Assembly (NCBI GenBank): GCA_040387755.1
Contig: JAZKDB010000003.1
Span: 104,747-168,746 of the forward strand
Origin: Rurimicrobium sp040387755
GTDB lineage: Bacteria > Bacteroidota > Bacteroidia > Chitinophagales > Chitinophagaceae
Reading direction: 5' to 3'
Length of the DNA stretch: 64,000 nt
In this document: one piece after another, positions 8,445 through 17,973 of the stretch
How positions within the stretch are numbered: the first letter of the stretch is position 1
How the letters are laid out: every line of letters begins with the position of its first letter
The notes under the pieces: generated by a model
Told to the model about the DNA's origin: nothing
Databases searched by the model: none
What the model saw: only the letters and a program-made list of their open reading frames with translations
Made by a program: the position numbers and the translations under genes

Positions 8445-9923
8445 TTATTTCTTTTTGCGCAGCAACCATATGGTCCATATATCGCTGCGGCTCTGCCAGT
8501 CATTTAATTGAATATTCATTATCCAGTCGGGGAGATATACATATACACGCTCTGCTGTGTAGCGTGCATCCTGATAAGGCAGTTGTGCCTGATAACTGAG
8601 CACCAGCAAAGAATCGGCATTCTGAGCCAGAACAAAAGGAGCAAAGTCAATGTCATTCATTGTGTCTTCACTAAAATTTGGCGGACGATACAAATAGATT
8701 TCGTTATGCCCTTCATCATAAATACTGCGCCCTAGAGTGTACAGATGAATTGGCTTGCCATTGGCATAGTTGTATAAAAATTTGTAATAGAAATGATTGG
8801 GCTTTGCCGGCCAAATGCAACGATATCCCATCAATAAGATGTTGCACCAAATTAGAATTTTCAGAGAGGGTTTCAGCCACTTTTTGTCCTGAATACTATG
8901 CCAGATTTCATCCAAACCAGAAAAACAAATCAGCAAGAAAGGCAACACCATTGGGTACAAAAAACGAAACTCTTTATGTGGTACTACCATATGCCCCAAT
9001 AAAAATGGAATAAAAATAAAAACCATTAATTGTTTGGGACGTTTTATTATCGCGACAAAAAACAAAAGCAATAAGACGATGCTAATGGGTGGAATACCCT
9101 GAGTAGCAAATAGAACAATATAATCGTACCAGGGAGTAGTTCCATAAGTAGATGCTGCATCCCGGACGATATTTGCCTGATAATAGCGCAGCGGACTCAG
9201 TATCCATTCTCCATAAAACCAATGATCAACCCAAAGGTTCAGTGCTACTGCCAGAACTGCTCCAATGAAAATATAGGTAAAGGGTTTCCATAAAGGACGG
9301 GCAAATAATATCAACCATAGTAAAAGTCCTATGATTGCAAATGCCATTTGGAATCTGAAATAGAAGGAGCAGGAAAGGAGGAAGCCCATCAATAGCCATT
9401 GCCCTAAACTGGCTTTAATATTCTGATGATTACTAATTGAAGGCACTACCAACAAGGCAGCAATAAAACTGATGCCGGCATAGTTTTCGGAACTGAAGCG
9501 GACCTGAAGATAAGGCATAAACCAAAGGCAGGCAATAGAGGCAATTACCCAAAAGGCAACTTTAGGATTTGTAAAAGAGGATGAAAAACGAAGCGCAGCT
9601 TTGCAGGCTACAAACCAGGCAATAATGGCGGTGATGAAGCGCAGCAGAAATACATGAAAAAATGGATTGTCAATTCCTATCGACTTGAAAAACTGAAAAG
9701 CAAAATGTGCAAATGTTGGTTGTAGGGTCGGGCGGATTTTAGCAATAAATTCCCAAGGGAAAACACCTTGAGGCACATTGCCAAATTTGAAATTGGAAAA
9801 CTCCAGAATCATAAAGTGTTCATCAATCTGATGATATCCTATCGAAAACCAACTGGCTACAATATGGCAGAGTAGGCCAATCAGAAAGAATTTTTTATAG
9901 GAGCTATTCAGGATTTCTTTCAT
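8445..9923 (-). CDS. GT22/PIG-B-like mannosyltransferase, polytopic membrane protein
   Basis: 492 residues with about ten hydrophobic helices. After the first helix comes GYHQIDEHFMILEF, matching the HPDEYFQ-type catalytic motif of GT-C family 22 (ALG9/PIG-B) enzymes; the SSENYAGI segment in the third loop is also typical. GT-C enzymes use polyprenyl-phosphate sugars on the periplasmic side. A soluble tail follows the last helix. It is convergent with the GT4/GT2 operon and likely works on the same glycan. The acceptor is unknown. Confidence 0.75.
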   Translation of the reverse strand: MKEILNSSYKKFFLIGLLCHIVASWFSIGYHQIDEHFMILEFSNFKFGNVPQGVFPWEFIAKIRPTLQPTFAHFAFQFFKSIGIDNPFFHVFLLRFITAIIAWFVACKAALRFSSSFTNPKVAFWVIASIACLWFMPYLQVRFSSENYAGISFIAALLVVPSISNHQNIKASLGQWLLMGFLLSCSFYFRFQMAFAIIGLLLWLILFARPLWKPFTYIFIGAVLAVALNLWVDHWFYGEWILSPLRYYQANIVRDAASTYGTTPWYDYIVLFATQGIPPISIVLLLLFFVAIIKRPKQLMVFIFIPFLLGHMVVPHKEFRFLYPMVLPFLLICFSGLDEIWHSIQDKKWLKPSLKILIWCNILLMGYRCIWPAKPNHFYYKFLYNYANGKPIHLYTLGRSIYDEGHNEIYLYRPPNFSEDTMNDIDFAPFVLAQNADSLLVLSYQAQLPYQDARYTAERVYVYLPDWIMNIQLNDWQSRSDIWTIWLLRKKK

Positions 9924-9976
9924 TCAGATTATTGTGGTGGGAGAAATACTGTTGCAAAATACAGTAAGTGCTGAAT

Positions 9977-10009
9977 AAAAAAAACGCCTGCAGTAATGCA
10001 AACGTTTTT
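9977..10009 (-). terminator. terminator of the small Cys/Lys-rich gene
   Basis: Arms AAAAACG and CGTTTTT plus an inner TGCA/TGCA pair around GTAA, with a 2-nt mismatch between the two helices. On the minus strand it ends in a run of T. Confidence 0.7.
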
Positions 10010-10032
10010 CTGAATAATTAACTCGACAAATA

Positions 10033-10248
10033 TTATTTTGTAGGAGCAGCAGTTTTTTCGGTTTTTTCAGCTTTTTCAGTTTTTTCTGCAGATTTAGCAT
10101 CTTTTTTGCAGCAACCTTTGCCTTTAGCACAAGCTTCTTTTTTCTCTTTAGAGCAAGCTTCTTTTTTCCCTTTGCAACATTTGCCATCATAAGCAAAAGA
10201 AGAACCTGCTACTGCTAGTGCAGCTAAGAATAATGTTACCTTTTTCAT
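10033..10248 (-). CDS. exported 71-residue Cys/Lys/Glu/Ala-rich protein
   Basis: Sec signal peptide MKKVTLFLAALAVAGSSFA, then a mature part of about 52 residues made almost only of Lys, Cys, Ala, Glu and Thr. Cysteines come as CC, C, C, CC spaced by Lys/Gly-rich stretches, followed by an EKTEKAEKTEKT tail without cysteine. No family is recognised. The composition suggests a periplasmic metal-binding or thiol-buffer protein (inference). A perfect -7 promoter element overlaps the stop codon of psd and a terminator lies downstream, so it can be transcribed alone. A 90-residue overlapping frame without a signal peptide exists but is a shadow of the A-rich sequence. Confidence 0.7.
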   Translation of the reverse strand: MKKVTLFLAALAVAGSSFAYDGKCCKGKKEACSKEKKEACAKGKGCCKKDAKSAEKTEKAEKTEKTAAPTK

Positions 10249-10281
10249 TGTGTATTATTATTTTTTTGTTGAATGAATAGC

Positions 10282-10289
10282 CAAATCTA
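10282..10289 (-). promoter_or_regulatory. TAnnTTTG -7 element before the Cys/Lys-rich gene
   Basis: On the minus strand TAGATTTG, a perfect consensus match, 33 bp upstream of the small gene's ATG and overlapping the psd stop codon. Confidence 0.45.
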
Positions 10290-10943
10290 AGACATTTTTG
10301 CCAAAACAGTAACGCCACCTTCTACTTTTTGGCCAATTTTCACATCAATTTGTGTTCCGACCGGAAAATAAATATCTACTCTGGAACCGAAGCGAATGAA
10401 CCCAAATTCTTCATTTTGAGCTATTGGTTGACCTTCTTTTACATAGTAACAAATACGACGGGCTAATGCACCGGCAATTTGACGCATCAACAGAGTGGTT
10501 TTGTTGTTGCCCACCACTACGGTTGTTCTCTCATTCTCTGTCGAGGATTTTGGATGCCATGCCACCAAATATTTGCCCGGATGATATTTCATGTACTTAA
10601 CCTCTCCATTAATCGGGCTTCGGTTGACGTGAACATTCAATGGGCTCATGAAAATGGAAACCTGAAGACGTTTGTCTTTAAAATATTCAGTTTCAATGGT
10701 TTCTTCAATTACTACTACTTTGCCGTCTGCCGGCGCAACGACAAGGTTTTCACCTTTGGTAAAGGTGCGATTGGGAATGCGAAAGAACCAAACAATCCAT
10801 AGCCAGAGTAAAAAGAAAATTACTTGTATGGGCCAGAAAAGCCAGAAAGTGTCAATCAGGAAATGTTGGTTGAGCCAGGCTATTACTGCAAATAAAACTG
10901 TGGCTATGCTAATATACTTGTACCCTTCTCTGTGTAATGTCAT
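10287..10943 (-). CDS. psd: phosphatidylserine decarboxylase proenzyme, short form
   Basis: 218 residues, the length of the short Psd form. It has an N-terminal membrane hairpin (about 15-55), then LVVAPADGKVVVIEE, the SIFMSPLNVHVNRSPINGEV motif with the catalytic His region, and FGFIRFGSRVDIYFP, whose Gly-Ser pair is the self-cleavage site giving the pyruvoyl cofactor on Ser. It makes phosphatidylethanolamine from phosphatidylserine at the inner membrane. It follows cdsA by 33 bp in a leftward operon; CdsA supplies the CDP-diacylglycerol used earlier in the same pathway. Phosphatidylserine synthase is not in the window. Confidence 0.93.
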   Translation of the reverse strand: MTLHREGYKYISIATVLFAVIAWLNQHFLIDTFWLFWPIQVIFFLLWLWIVWFFRIPNRTFTKGENLVVAPADGKVVVIEETIETEYFKDKRLQVSIFMSPLNVHVNRSPINGEVKYMKYHPGKYLVAWHPKSSTENERTTVVVGNNKTTLLMRQIAGALARRICYYVKEGQPIAQNEEFGFIRFGSRVDIYFPVGTQIDVKIGQKVEGGVTVLAKMS

Positions 10944-10976
10944 AAAAATTTGATTGCGTTTCGGCGCGAAGATAAA

Positions 10977-11807
10977 TTAAAAAATATGGATGCTTATTGG
11001 CTCCATAAAAAGGTAACTGTAACAGAATGCAAATGGAGTGGCTAACAGCAAAGAATCGAATCTATCCAAAGCACCTCCATGGCCTGGCATAAAATTTCCG
11101 GAGTCCTTTATTCCTGCAAGACGTTTGAGTTTGCTCTCGAACAAATCTCCTAAAGTGCCGGCAACAGAGGCACATAATGAGAGCACCACCCAGTCCTGAA
11201 TACTATAATAAGGGCTGAAAGCGCCCCATATCCCGGCTGCAATTATTGTGAGTAATGCTCCACCGATAGTACCTTCCCATGTTTTTTTGGGTGAGATAGA
11301 AGAAAAAGGTGTTTTGCCGATAAAAGAACCAACTATGTAGGCCATGGTGTCATTAATCCAGATAAGCAGAATTAGTCCCAAAGGCAGCAGCAGGCTTTTT
11401 TCGCGCATCATCATCAATAAAATCAGGGGCAGACAGATATATAACAGTGCGCCAAATGCATGAAGCACTTTATTGATGTCGCCTTTGGCCCGCAGGGACT
11501 CCCACAATAAGAGGAAAGCAGGAATGCAGAATAATACAGGAACGAGCGTTTTTTCTGTGTTGAGCAATGGTGCTGTAAATATCAATGCTAGTGCTCCAAA
11601 TAATTGAACTGTAAATGTCAATGTATTGCTATATTCTGTGTTGGGATTAATTTTATGGAGTAAGGAAAAGTATTCCTTAACGGCCAAAAATTGCACGAAG
11701 AGAAAAAGTGCCATAAACAATACTGTCTGGCCTAAAAGACCTGCAAGCATGATTATTGCAAAGACAATAGCGGTTCCCGTTCGGGTGAAAAAAGTATTCC
11801 AGTTCAC
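10977..11807 (-). CDS. cdsA: phosphatidate cytidylyltransferase
   Basis: 276 residues with about eight membrane helices. The C-terminal CTP_transf_1 signature is complete: SISPKKTWEGTIGGALL, then GDLFESKLKRLAGIKDSG and GHGGALDRFDSLL with the paired acidic residues that bind metal. It makes CDP-diacylglycerol from CTP and phosphatidic acid, the entry to all phospholipids. It starts 12 bp after the CPBP protease gene and precedes psd, so protease, cdsA and psd form one leftward operon. Confidence 0.95.
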   Translation of the reverse strand: MNWNTFFTRTGTAIVFAIIMLAGLLGQTVLFMALFLFVQFLAVKEYFSLLHKINPNTEYSNTLTFTVQLFGALALIFTAPLLNTEKTLVPVLFCIPAFLLLWESLRAKGDINKVLHAFGALLYICLPLILLMMMREKSLLLPLGLILLIWINDTMAYIVGSFIGKTPFSSISPKKTWEGTIGGALLTIIAAGIWGAFSPYYSIQDWVVLSLCASVAGTLGDLFESKLKRLAGIKDSGNFMPGHGGALDRFDSLLLATPFAFCYSYLFMEPISIHIF

Positions 11808-11819
11808 AAATAAGAGAGA

Positions 11820-12746
11820 TTAATTAGTTTGTCTTTCACCTTTGAAATCATCGTTCCAATCTGATGCTAATGGGGTTGAATTTTTGCGGAGCATAAAAAA
11901 GGCAAACCCAAGAATGGCGAGAGCAGAGATAAAGACATACCACGGAGCGCTGTCGGCTTTACTTACCTCTGTTGGAATAACATTTCGATTACCCAAAAAC
12001 ACCAATACAACGCCCAAAGCATTATTAAGAAAGTGTGCCAAAATGCTTAGCCAAATAGTGCCACTGTAGTAATAAATATAACCGAGTAGTACACCGGCGA
12101 GCATAATGGGTAGAAAATGATAGGCATTGCCATGAGCCAAGGCAAAAATGCCAGCAGAGAAGAGAATAGCGAAATGAATACTCTGAGTATTATTATAAGC
12201 AAAACGCATTACAATACCTCTGAACAATAATTCTTCGCCAAAAGCAGGCAATACAGCAAAAAGACCCAGATACAAAAGTAAATCACCGATGGTGCTACCT
12301 TTCATCAGGGCTTCCATTTTTGACTGTTGTTCTATAAAGTGGGCTTTGACTCCTTTGCCCAGATCTAATTGTTGTATCCATGAACCAATTTGTGCAAAAA
12401 CCGGTACAGCAACAAGAATTAATAATACAGTCCAAATCAATAGTTTAGTACCATTAATCCTTTTAAAGCCCAGATAGTTAAATGGTTGCGGGTGACATAA
12501 ATAAGCAAATAATAATGCGCTGATAAGGAAGGTAAATAAGCTGTTTATTGCCTGGAAAAATTGTGCTGAGACAATTATTTTAGGGCTGCTGTTTGAATTT
12601 AGTGCTGATATGGCCTCTACTGTTGTGCCAAATATTTTTGTAAGCCCAATGCTTCCTACTATTAGCGAAAAGGATGTCAATGTGAAAATTAATAACATCA
12701 ACAGAATGGTCTGCAGAAATTTAGGGTAATGTCGCCAATAACGCAT
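11820..12746 (-). CDS. CPBP family intramembrane metalloprotease
   Basis: 308 residues with about eight membrane helices. The CPBP/ABI domain (about 165-260) has FGEELLFRGIVMRF (motif 1, EExxxR), ALAHGNAYHFLPIMLAGVL (motif 2 with His) and LAHFLNNALGVVL (motif 3 with His-x-x-x-Asn). These Glu and His residues form the metal-site glutamic protease centre related to Rce1. The substrate is unknown. First gene of the operon with cdsA and psd. A weak promoter-like TATCTTTA lies about 35 bp upstream on the minus strand. Confidence 0.9.
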   Translation of the reverse strand: MRYWRHYPKFLQTILLMLLIFTLTSFSLIVGSIGLTKIFGTTVEAISALNSNSSPKIIVSAQFFQAINSLFTFLISALLFAYLCHPQPFNYLGFKRINGTKLLIWTVLLILVAVPVFAQIGSWIQQLDLGKGVKAHFIEQQSKMEALMKGSTIGDLLLYLGLFAVLPAFGEELLFRGIVMRFAYNNTQSIHFAILFSAGIFALAHGNAYHFLPIMLAGVLLGYIYYYSGTIWLSILAHFLNNALGVVLVFLGNRNVIPTEVSKADSAPWYVFISALAILGFAFFMLRKNSTPLASDWNDDFKGERQTN

Positions 12747-12820
12747 ATTTGAGCTTTAGTTCAAAAAACAAGGGGGTAAAGATAATCAGAAATAATTCTT
12801 TCTTTGGCGAATGGGATATC

Positions 12821-12852
12821 AAAAAAAGGTTGCCAATTTTTGGCAACCTTTT
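12821..12852 (-). terminator. terminator of porV
   Basis: Perfect 12-bp stem (AAAAGGTTGCCA with TGGCAACCTTTT), loop ATTTT. On the minus strand it is followed by a T run, 22 bp after the porV stop codon. Confidence 0.92.
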
Positions 12853-12873
12853 GAATTATAAATTTAAATGCAG

Positions 12874-14070
12874 TTATTCAGCATTATTGTTCTTGTTGAA
12901 ATCACTTGAATTATCAAAATCAAACAATAAAGAGAATCTTACTGTATTGCTCAAAGGATTACGATTGATGCCTGATCCTGAGGGTACCAGATAGGCAACA
13001 TTAAGATTAAATACAGTATAACGAACACCGATACCACAGGTTAGATAACGACGGTCACCATTTTCTTTGTGTTCGTAATAATATCCTGCACGAACTGCAA
13101 ACTGATCCTGATACCAATATTCAGCTCCAATGGCAGCGTTAACACGCTTGATGCCAGCAGGGTCTCCAAACGAGCTTAATACACCGGGGACAACACTTTT
13201 GTCGGGGTAGAAATAACTAACATTGCCGGCTGTATCAGTTGTGCTTTCCGGACCCGGAACCAATAACTTATTGATATCGGCAGCAATGGTGATTTTGTTA
13301 TAAGCATCTGCTTTATAGGTATAAGCAGCACCAAGACCAAGGTTGGTAGGAATAAAATCTCTGCGGGTAGAACTGTAAGAAATCTTGCTTCCTAAATTGC
13401 TGATTACCGCACCTGCACTAAAAGTCGATGCTTTATCATCATTCAGTTCAGTTGTTCTGGAGTAGTAGACACCAACATCTCCAGCCACGGCATTGCCCGG
13501 ATTATATGCTACGCTTCCTGCTGCACCGGTGGCAATTTGAGAATGAATATATCTTAAACTCACGCCAGTAGACAAATAAGTAGACAAGCGACGGGAATAA
13601 CCAAAATCAAGGGCGAATTCGCGAGGCATTCCTGTACCCAAAGAGTTGCCCTGAGCGTCAGTGTAATTAATGTTGCCCAACGAAAAATAACGGAGAGAGC
13701 CACTAATTGCCTGATTGTCGTCTTTGCCAAATTTTGCGTAGCCCGAAACATACACCAGATTGATATCCGGAACAAGGTCTTGTAACCATGGAGTATAAGT
13801 AGCGGATATACCGTATCTCTTTTTGGCAAAAGGTATCTTACCCACATTCCAATATTGAGCATTTGCATCGGCAGATATTGCGATACCTACGTCTCCCATT
13901 GCGCCTGAACGGGCATCTGGTGATATGCGTAGAAAAGGTACGGCAGTGGTAATGGCTATTTTTTGACCATTGAATTTATTAGCGCTGGAGGAGGATTGTG
14001 CGGATGCATTTTGAGCAGAAATACCTGCAGCCAAAATACCCAAACTCACGATTGCAATACGTTGAAACAT
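12874..14070 (-). CDS. porV: type IX secretion system outer-membrane protein PorV
   Basis: 398 residues. Signal peptide ending near NASAQ, then a FadL-like barrel. Conserved PorV features include the N-terminal ITTAVPFLRISPDARSGAMG segment, the next ADANAQYWNVGKIPFAKKRYG stretch and the C-terminal half NAAIGAEYWYQDQFAVRAGY with YLTCGIGVRYTVFNLNVAYL. PorV shuttles T9SS cargo from the translocon to the PorU sortase. It lies 83 bp downstream of porU on the same strand, has its own perfect -7 promoter element and ends at a strong terminator. Confidence 0.93.
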   Translation of the reverse strand: MFQRIAIVSLGILAAGISAQNASAQSSSSANKFNGQKIAITTAVPFLRISPDARSGAMGDVGIAISADANAQYWNVGKIPFAKKRYGISATYTPWLQDLVPDINLVYVSGYAKFGKDDNQAISGSLRYFSLGNINYTDAQGNSLGTGMPREFALDFGYSRRLSTYLSTGVSLRYIHSQIATGAAGSVAYNPGNAVAGDVGVYYSRTTELNDDKASTFSAGAVISNLGSKISYSSTRRDFIPTNLGLGAAYTYKADAYNKITIAADINKLLVPGPESTTDTAGNVSYFYPDKSVVPGVLSSFGDPAGIKRVNAAIGAEYWYQDQFAVRAGYYYEHKENGDRRYLTCGIGVRYTVFNLNVAYLVPSGSGINRNPLSNTVRFSLLFDFDNSSDFNKNNNAE

Positions 14071-14115
14071 TATGTTGTTGCTAATTTGTTTTTATTTTTA
14101 ATAATAAATTGTGGG

Positions 14116-14123
14116 CAAAAGTA
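14116..14123 (-). promoter_or_regulatory. TAnnTTTG -7 element of porV
   Basis: On the minus strand TACTTTTG, perfect consensus, 46 bp upstream of the porV ATG and located after the porU stop codon. Confidence 0.45.
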
Positions 14124-14153
14124 ATGAAATTGGACTTAGAAACCACATTTTCA

Positions 14154-17100
14154 CTAACGGTACAATATTACTTTTTGGTATCCAAGGTCTTCAATATTTT
14201 TTTCTGTAGCTATTCTAATACGATATGGATAGACTCCTGAAGGTAATTTTTCACCACCATTTCCGGTGCCATCCCAAATTACCTCAGCACTATTACTTCC
14301 TGTTGCAGTAAAGTCCTGATCAATAGTCCTTACCAGCGAGCCTGCTGTGTTGAAGATGTGAATTGTGACTTTTAGAGCCTCATTGGGGTGGTTATGCTCA
14401 AACACAAAACGAGTACTTGAACTGAAAGGATTAGGATAATTATAAATATTTCTGATTTTAATCACTTTGCCATTTAATACTTCAAAGAATACTTTCCCTT
14501 CACCCGAGTTGTTGAAAACATCCCAGGCTTTTACTTTTATGTAGTGTAAGCCATCAGATAAACCCGAAAGTGGGAAATTGACATATCCAAGTTTATAGGT
14601 GTTAGGGGCTGTTTCGTAATAATCATTAAGTATATATGGTGCTTCAACTACATCATCCAACACTGCTGTTAGATCGTGGCCGACAAAATTGCCTGAAACG
14701 TTTATTCCGCTTTTGTCGGATATTATTGCATATAAAATAGAATTGGTACCTGTAAGGCCACCATCTTTAAATAAAGAATCATTCATAAACGCCCTTACCA
14801 AAGGAGCATCTTCGTCAACACTGGCATTGTCAGAGAAGCCTCCTACAATTGTTGATGTGTCGGCACCAACGGCATCAATATTCCCATCTTCGGCATAATA
14901 GCATATTTTACCTTTACCAAATTCATAATTTATATCCTTAGGGGTAATAAATTCGTAGCTGAATCTACCTGCAGTAACAGTAGCTATTCCTTTATAGATG
15001 ATATTGTTTTGTACTAAATATTCCCTATTGCCAGGACCACTGTTTTCTGTCTTAACAGAGGTCGTTTGGGGTTTGTCAAAGAAAGTAATGTTGACTTTGC
15101 CATTGAAACCAGACATAATATTTCCATCATCATTTCTTAGCGTCCCATAAATCCGGTAAGCTCCCAATGATTTAACAGAATCTGATTTAACACCAACCCC
15201 GTCAATTAACTCCTGAACAGAATCGGTTTGTACGTCATATCTGGGGAAATTAGGTGTTAAGGCAGGATCCCCTAACAATGCAAATTTTCTTGAGTTAACA
15301 ATGTCCCCTGAAGCTAACACAACATTTTTAGAAATGCGGAAGGCATCACCAAATGTATTCCAACCGTCGGCTTTTTTGGTAAATTGTGTATGTAGATAAG
15401 AGGTATTGAAAATGCGATTATAGGTTGCGTATACTACCTGCGTTGTAGTAACCAAAGCAATAGCACCTCCATCTCCTTTGAGAATTATTTTTTCACCGGC
15501 CGATTGTAATGCGGGATTATCGAAGCGGCTGAAATCACAAGTTGCCGTTATCATAATAGGCATTTTGTATTGATTATGCCAGGAGTTGTAGTCGTCTTGT
15601 GTAATAATTCTTTCGTGAGCGAGGGTATAAATACTGCCATGCCCACTGTAGTTCATTAAAAAAGTTCCTTTGTAGATATTGTCATTTATAATTTTATTGG
15701 CATCAGGACAACGGGCTCCACCAGGTGTTGAGACAAAATTCATATTGTCCAGATACACTTTCTGTGCTTTGTAAATATTGGTGGTTGATTCAACGGTTTT
15801 GTACATTTCATCAGCGTCTTGCAAATGATTGCCAGCATTATCTTCATTATCTCCAATATATATATTGTTTAATCTCCAAACGCCCAAAGCTTCCTTGCTT
15901 TTATAGCGAATAATTTTATCAACAACAGATGAGGCCTGTGCTGCATTTGTTGCAGGAATCCGGCCAATGCCAATATCCATAAGTGCATTCCCGGTTGAGA
16001 TGTCCTCGTTACTATCCAGAATCGCATAATAATCGTCGCTGCAATAACCTTCAGTAGCACTCAGGCTCTCTTGTGTCTCATACGTTGGTACGAGTTTGGC
16101 ATTATTCGGAATAATGTTTTTATAGTCAAAAGAAGCTTGTCCTAATAACAACAGGTATTTCGGCATTTTTGTTTCGTCATTTCCTGCACGGTCATAAAAC
16201 ATGCGTGCAAAATCTCTGATAGCAGAAATGTCTTTTGAGCCGGAAGCGAACTCGTTATAAACCTGATTTAATGAAACAACATTTACTCTGAAATTATTAG
16301 TCGATCTGTGGAAGTTAGCCAACTTGTTTGCTGCATCCAGCATCTCAGGATGGCTGACAATAAGATAATCTGCCTGGTCAAGCCCATGAAGGTTTTGATT
16401 AGGTACTGAGCCCACATAATTTGGAATAAGAAAATTATTATCGCAGGCTATATATTCATGTAATTGCTTTGCCTCTTGAGAGAAGGAAAAGGTAGAGCCA
16501 GAGAGACTGCCGGCTATCTTTGCAGGAGAAAAATAGTTTGTTACATCCCATACTCTCAGGGAAGAATTTGCCGAGCTGATTTGAAATTGTGCAACTGATG
16601 AGGCACCCACACTTCTCCAATCTCTGAAAGACATTTGTGTGCCAGAGTTGAATACCAATTGACGGCGGGTATTGATTTCTATAAAGTCCAGATAGCCTTT
16701 CGCATTGCTAACATATTTTTGATATTCAATCTGAAAGCTTAACAGGCCTGATGATGGAATGACAGCTAATCCATTTTTTTGTACTAATACGCCGGGGTTG
16801 TCACCGTCCTGACCGGATATTCCATAAAGATTATCATGTTCACCAATAATATTGCCATTTAGCTTTACTGTAAATTTTGCTGTATTGGTAGCGCCAATTG
16901 CAGCATTGGCCAACTGGTAGCTGTAAAATACTGAATCGTTTAAATTGTTTGCAGGGAAGCTGAAGGTGCCAGTATTCGTTAACCCACTGTTGAATCCAAA
17001 AGCTTCTCCCCACCATATTTTGCCGAACATGCCCAAGTTTGATAATTCTTTTTCGTACAGATTATAATCGTTGTAGCTTGATACAGTTGTTGTTGGGCTG

Positions 17101-17930
17101 CTCGCGGCTGGCGTATTATTCATACGCAGGCCACTTCCATTATTGAAAGTGATAAAATAATAACTGCTGTCCGAATAAAGATTGGTACGATGATGGAATT
17201 GCTGAGCAGTACTGTCTTTTACCCATTCCATAGGGCCATTTGCATAGAAAAGAAAATAGTCCCCACTACCAAAAATGCCGTCGCCGCCATCGTATATGTC
17301 AATCGCATTTTCTACCAGATCATCTGGGTGTTGAACAGCGTTTGATTCATAAATCATAGTCCCACCGTTCCCGAATAATCTGATAGACGAACTATTGATA
17401 TTGCCGCTTTGGCCTAAAGTGTTTTTTACAAAATCATAATCAATTTTATACATTCCCTTTTTAGTGATGGCTAATTTTTGCCAGGTTCCATTTGCCAAAA
17501 CAGAAGCCGGGCTTGTTGTCCGCCAGAGCTTTTTGTTCTCAGAGCTTGCTGTGTTTTCCTTTTGTGCGTCTTTTTCGATGATGTTGATAGTGCAATTTTC
17601 CAGTTGTTGAATAACACCTTGTTCGTTTTTACGGAAGGCGGGGATGCGGATAAGAGCGAAGGTTTTCTTCCGTTCAATACCAATTTGTACTTTAAATGAA
17701 TTTGCTGCATTCAACAGACTGTCAGAAATGGATTTGCCGGATAGTATGAATTCTTGATCTGCAATTTTTATTTCAGGCAACTGATTCCCACTAAGCTGGA
17801 CTTTTTCAACATAAAAGCCACCTATTAGTGTTGATGTTTTATTATTTATTTGTACCTGTTTTGAAGTTTGCCCCCAAGTATTTGAGGATAAACTTACAAA
17901 AGCTAAAAAGTACATTAAATTCTTGTTCAT
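14154..17930 (-). CDS. porU: type IX secretion system C-terminal sortase PorU
   Basis: 1258 residues. Signal peptide (LMYFLAFVSLSSNTWG), N-terminal propeptide-like region, then a gingipain-type C25 cysteine peptidase domain (about 510-880) with YLLLLGQASFDYKN, the catalytic MNYSGHGS (His about 764) and TATCDFSRFDNP (Cys about 798), followed by Ig-like domains. The C-terminus carries NYPNPFSSSTRFVFEHN and a FlgD-type fold ending KVILYR. PorU removes the sorting domain of T9SS cargo and attaches the protein to anionic LPS. The His-Cys spacing of 34 residues fits the family. It is divergent from gldJ, separated by about 470 bp, with porV downstream. Confidence 0.95.
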   Translation of the reverse strand: MNKNLMYFLAFVSLSSNTWGQTSKQVQINNKTSTLIGGFYVEKVQLSGNQLPEIKIADQEFILSGKSISDSLLNAANSFKVQIGIERKKTFALIRIPAFRKNEQGVIQQLENCTINIIEKDAQKENTASSENKKLWRTTSPASVLANGTWQKLAITKKGMYKIDYDFVKNTLGQSGNINSSSIRLFGNGGTMIYESNAVQHPDDLVENAIDIYDGGDGIFGSGDYFLFYANGPMEWVKDSTAQQFHHRTNLYSDSSYYFITFNNGSGLRMNNTPAASSPTTTVSSYNDYNLYEKELSNLGMFGKIWWGEAFGFNSGLTNTGTFSFPANNLNDSVFYSYQLANAAIGATNTAKFTVKLNGNIIGEHDNLYGISGQDGDNPGVLVQKNGLAVIPSSGLLSFQIEYQKYVSNAKGYLDFIEINTRRQLVFNSGTQMSFRDWRSVGASSVAQFQISSANSSLRVWDVTNYFSPAKIAGSLSGSTFSFSQEAKQLHEYIACDNNFLIPNYVGSVPNQNLHGLDQADYLIVSHPEMLDAANKLANFHRSTNNFRVNVVSLNQVYNEFASGSKDISAIRDFARMFYDRAGNDETKMPKYLLLLGQASFDYKNIIPNNAKLVPTYETQESLSATEGYCSDDYYAILDSNEDISTGNALMDIGIGRIPATNAAQASSVVDKIIRYKSKEALGVWRLNNIYIGDNEDNAGNHLQDADEMYKTVESTTNIYKAQKVYLDNMNFVSTPGGARCPDANKIINDNIYKGTFLMNYSGHGSIYTLAHERIITQDDYNSWHNQYKMPIMITATCDFSRFDNPALQSAGEKIILKGDGGAIALVTTTQVVYATYNRIFNTSYLHTQFTKKADGWNTFGDAFRISKNVVLASGDIVNSRKFALLGDPALTPNFPRYDVQTDSVQELIDGVGVKSDSVKSLGAYRIYGTLRNDDGNIMSGFNGKVNITFFDKPQTTSVKTENSGPGNREYLVQNNIIYKGIATVTAGRFSYEFITPKDINYEFGKGKICYYAEDGNIDAVGADTSTIVGGFSDNASVDEDAPLVRAFMNDSLFKDGGLTGTNSILYAIISDKSGINVSGNFVGHDLTAVLDDVVEAPYILNDYYETAPNTYKLGYVNFPLSGLSDGLHYIKVKAWDVFNNSGEGKVFFEVLNGKVIKIRNIYNYPNPFSSSTRFVFEHNHPNEALKVTIHIFNTAGSLVRTIDQDFTATGSNSAEVIWDGTGNGGEKLPSGVYPYRIRIATEKNIEDLGYQKVILYR

Positions 17931-17965
17931 AGAGATTTCGTTTTGGTGTGACAGAAATTCACAAT

Positions 17966-17973
17966 CAAAGATA
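17966..17973 (-). promoter_or_regulatory. TAnnTTTG -7 element of porU
   Basis: On the minus strand TATCTTTG, perfect consensus, 36 bp upstream of the porU ATG. Confidence 0.5.

Noticed and set aside
9924..10196. 90-residue Lys/Leu-rich minus-strand frame overlapping the Cys/Lys-rich gene
   Set aside because: It has no signal peptide, runs through the terminator and is a by-product of the A-rich coding strand; the overlapping 71-residue frame with a signal peptide is the better call.
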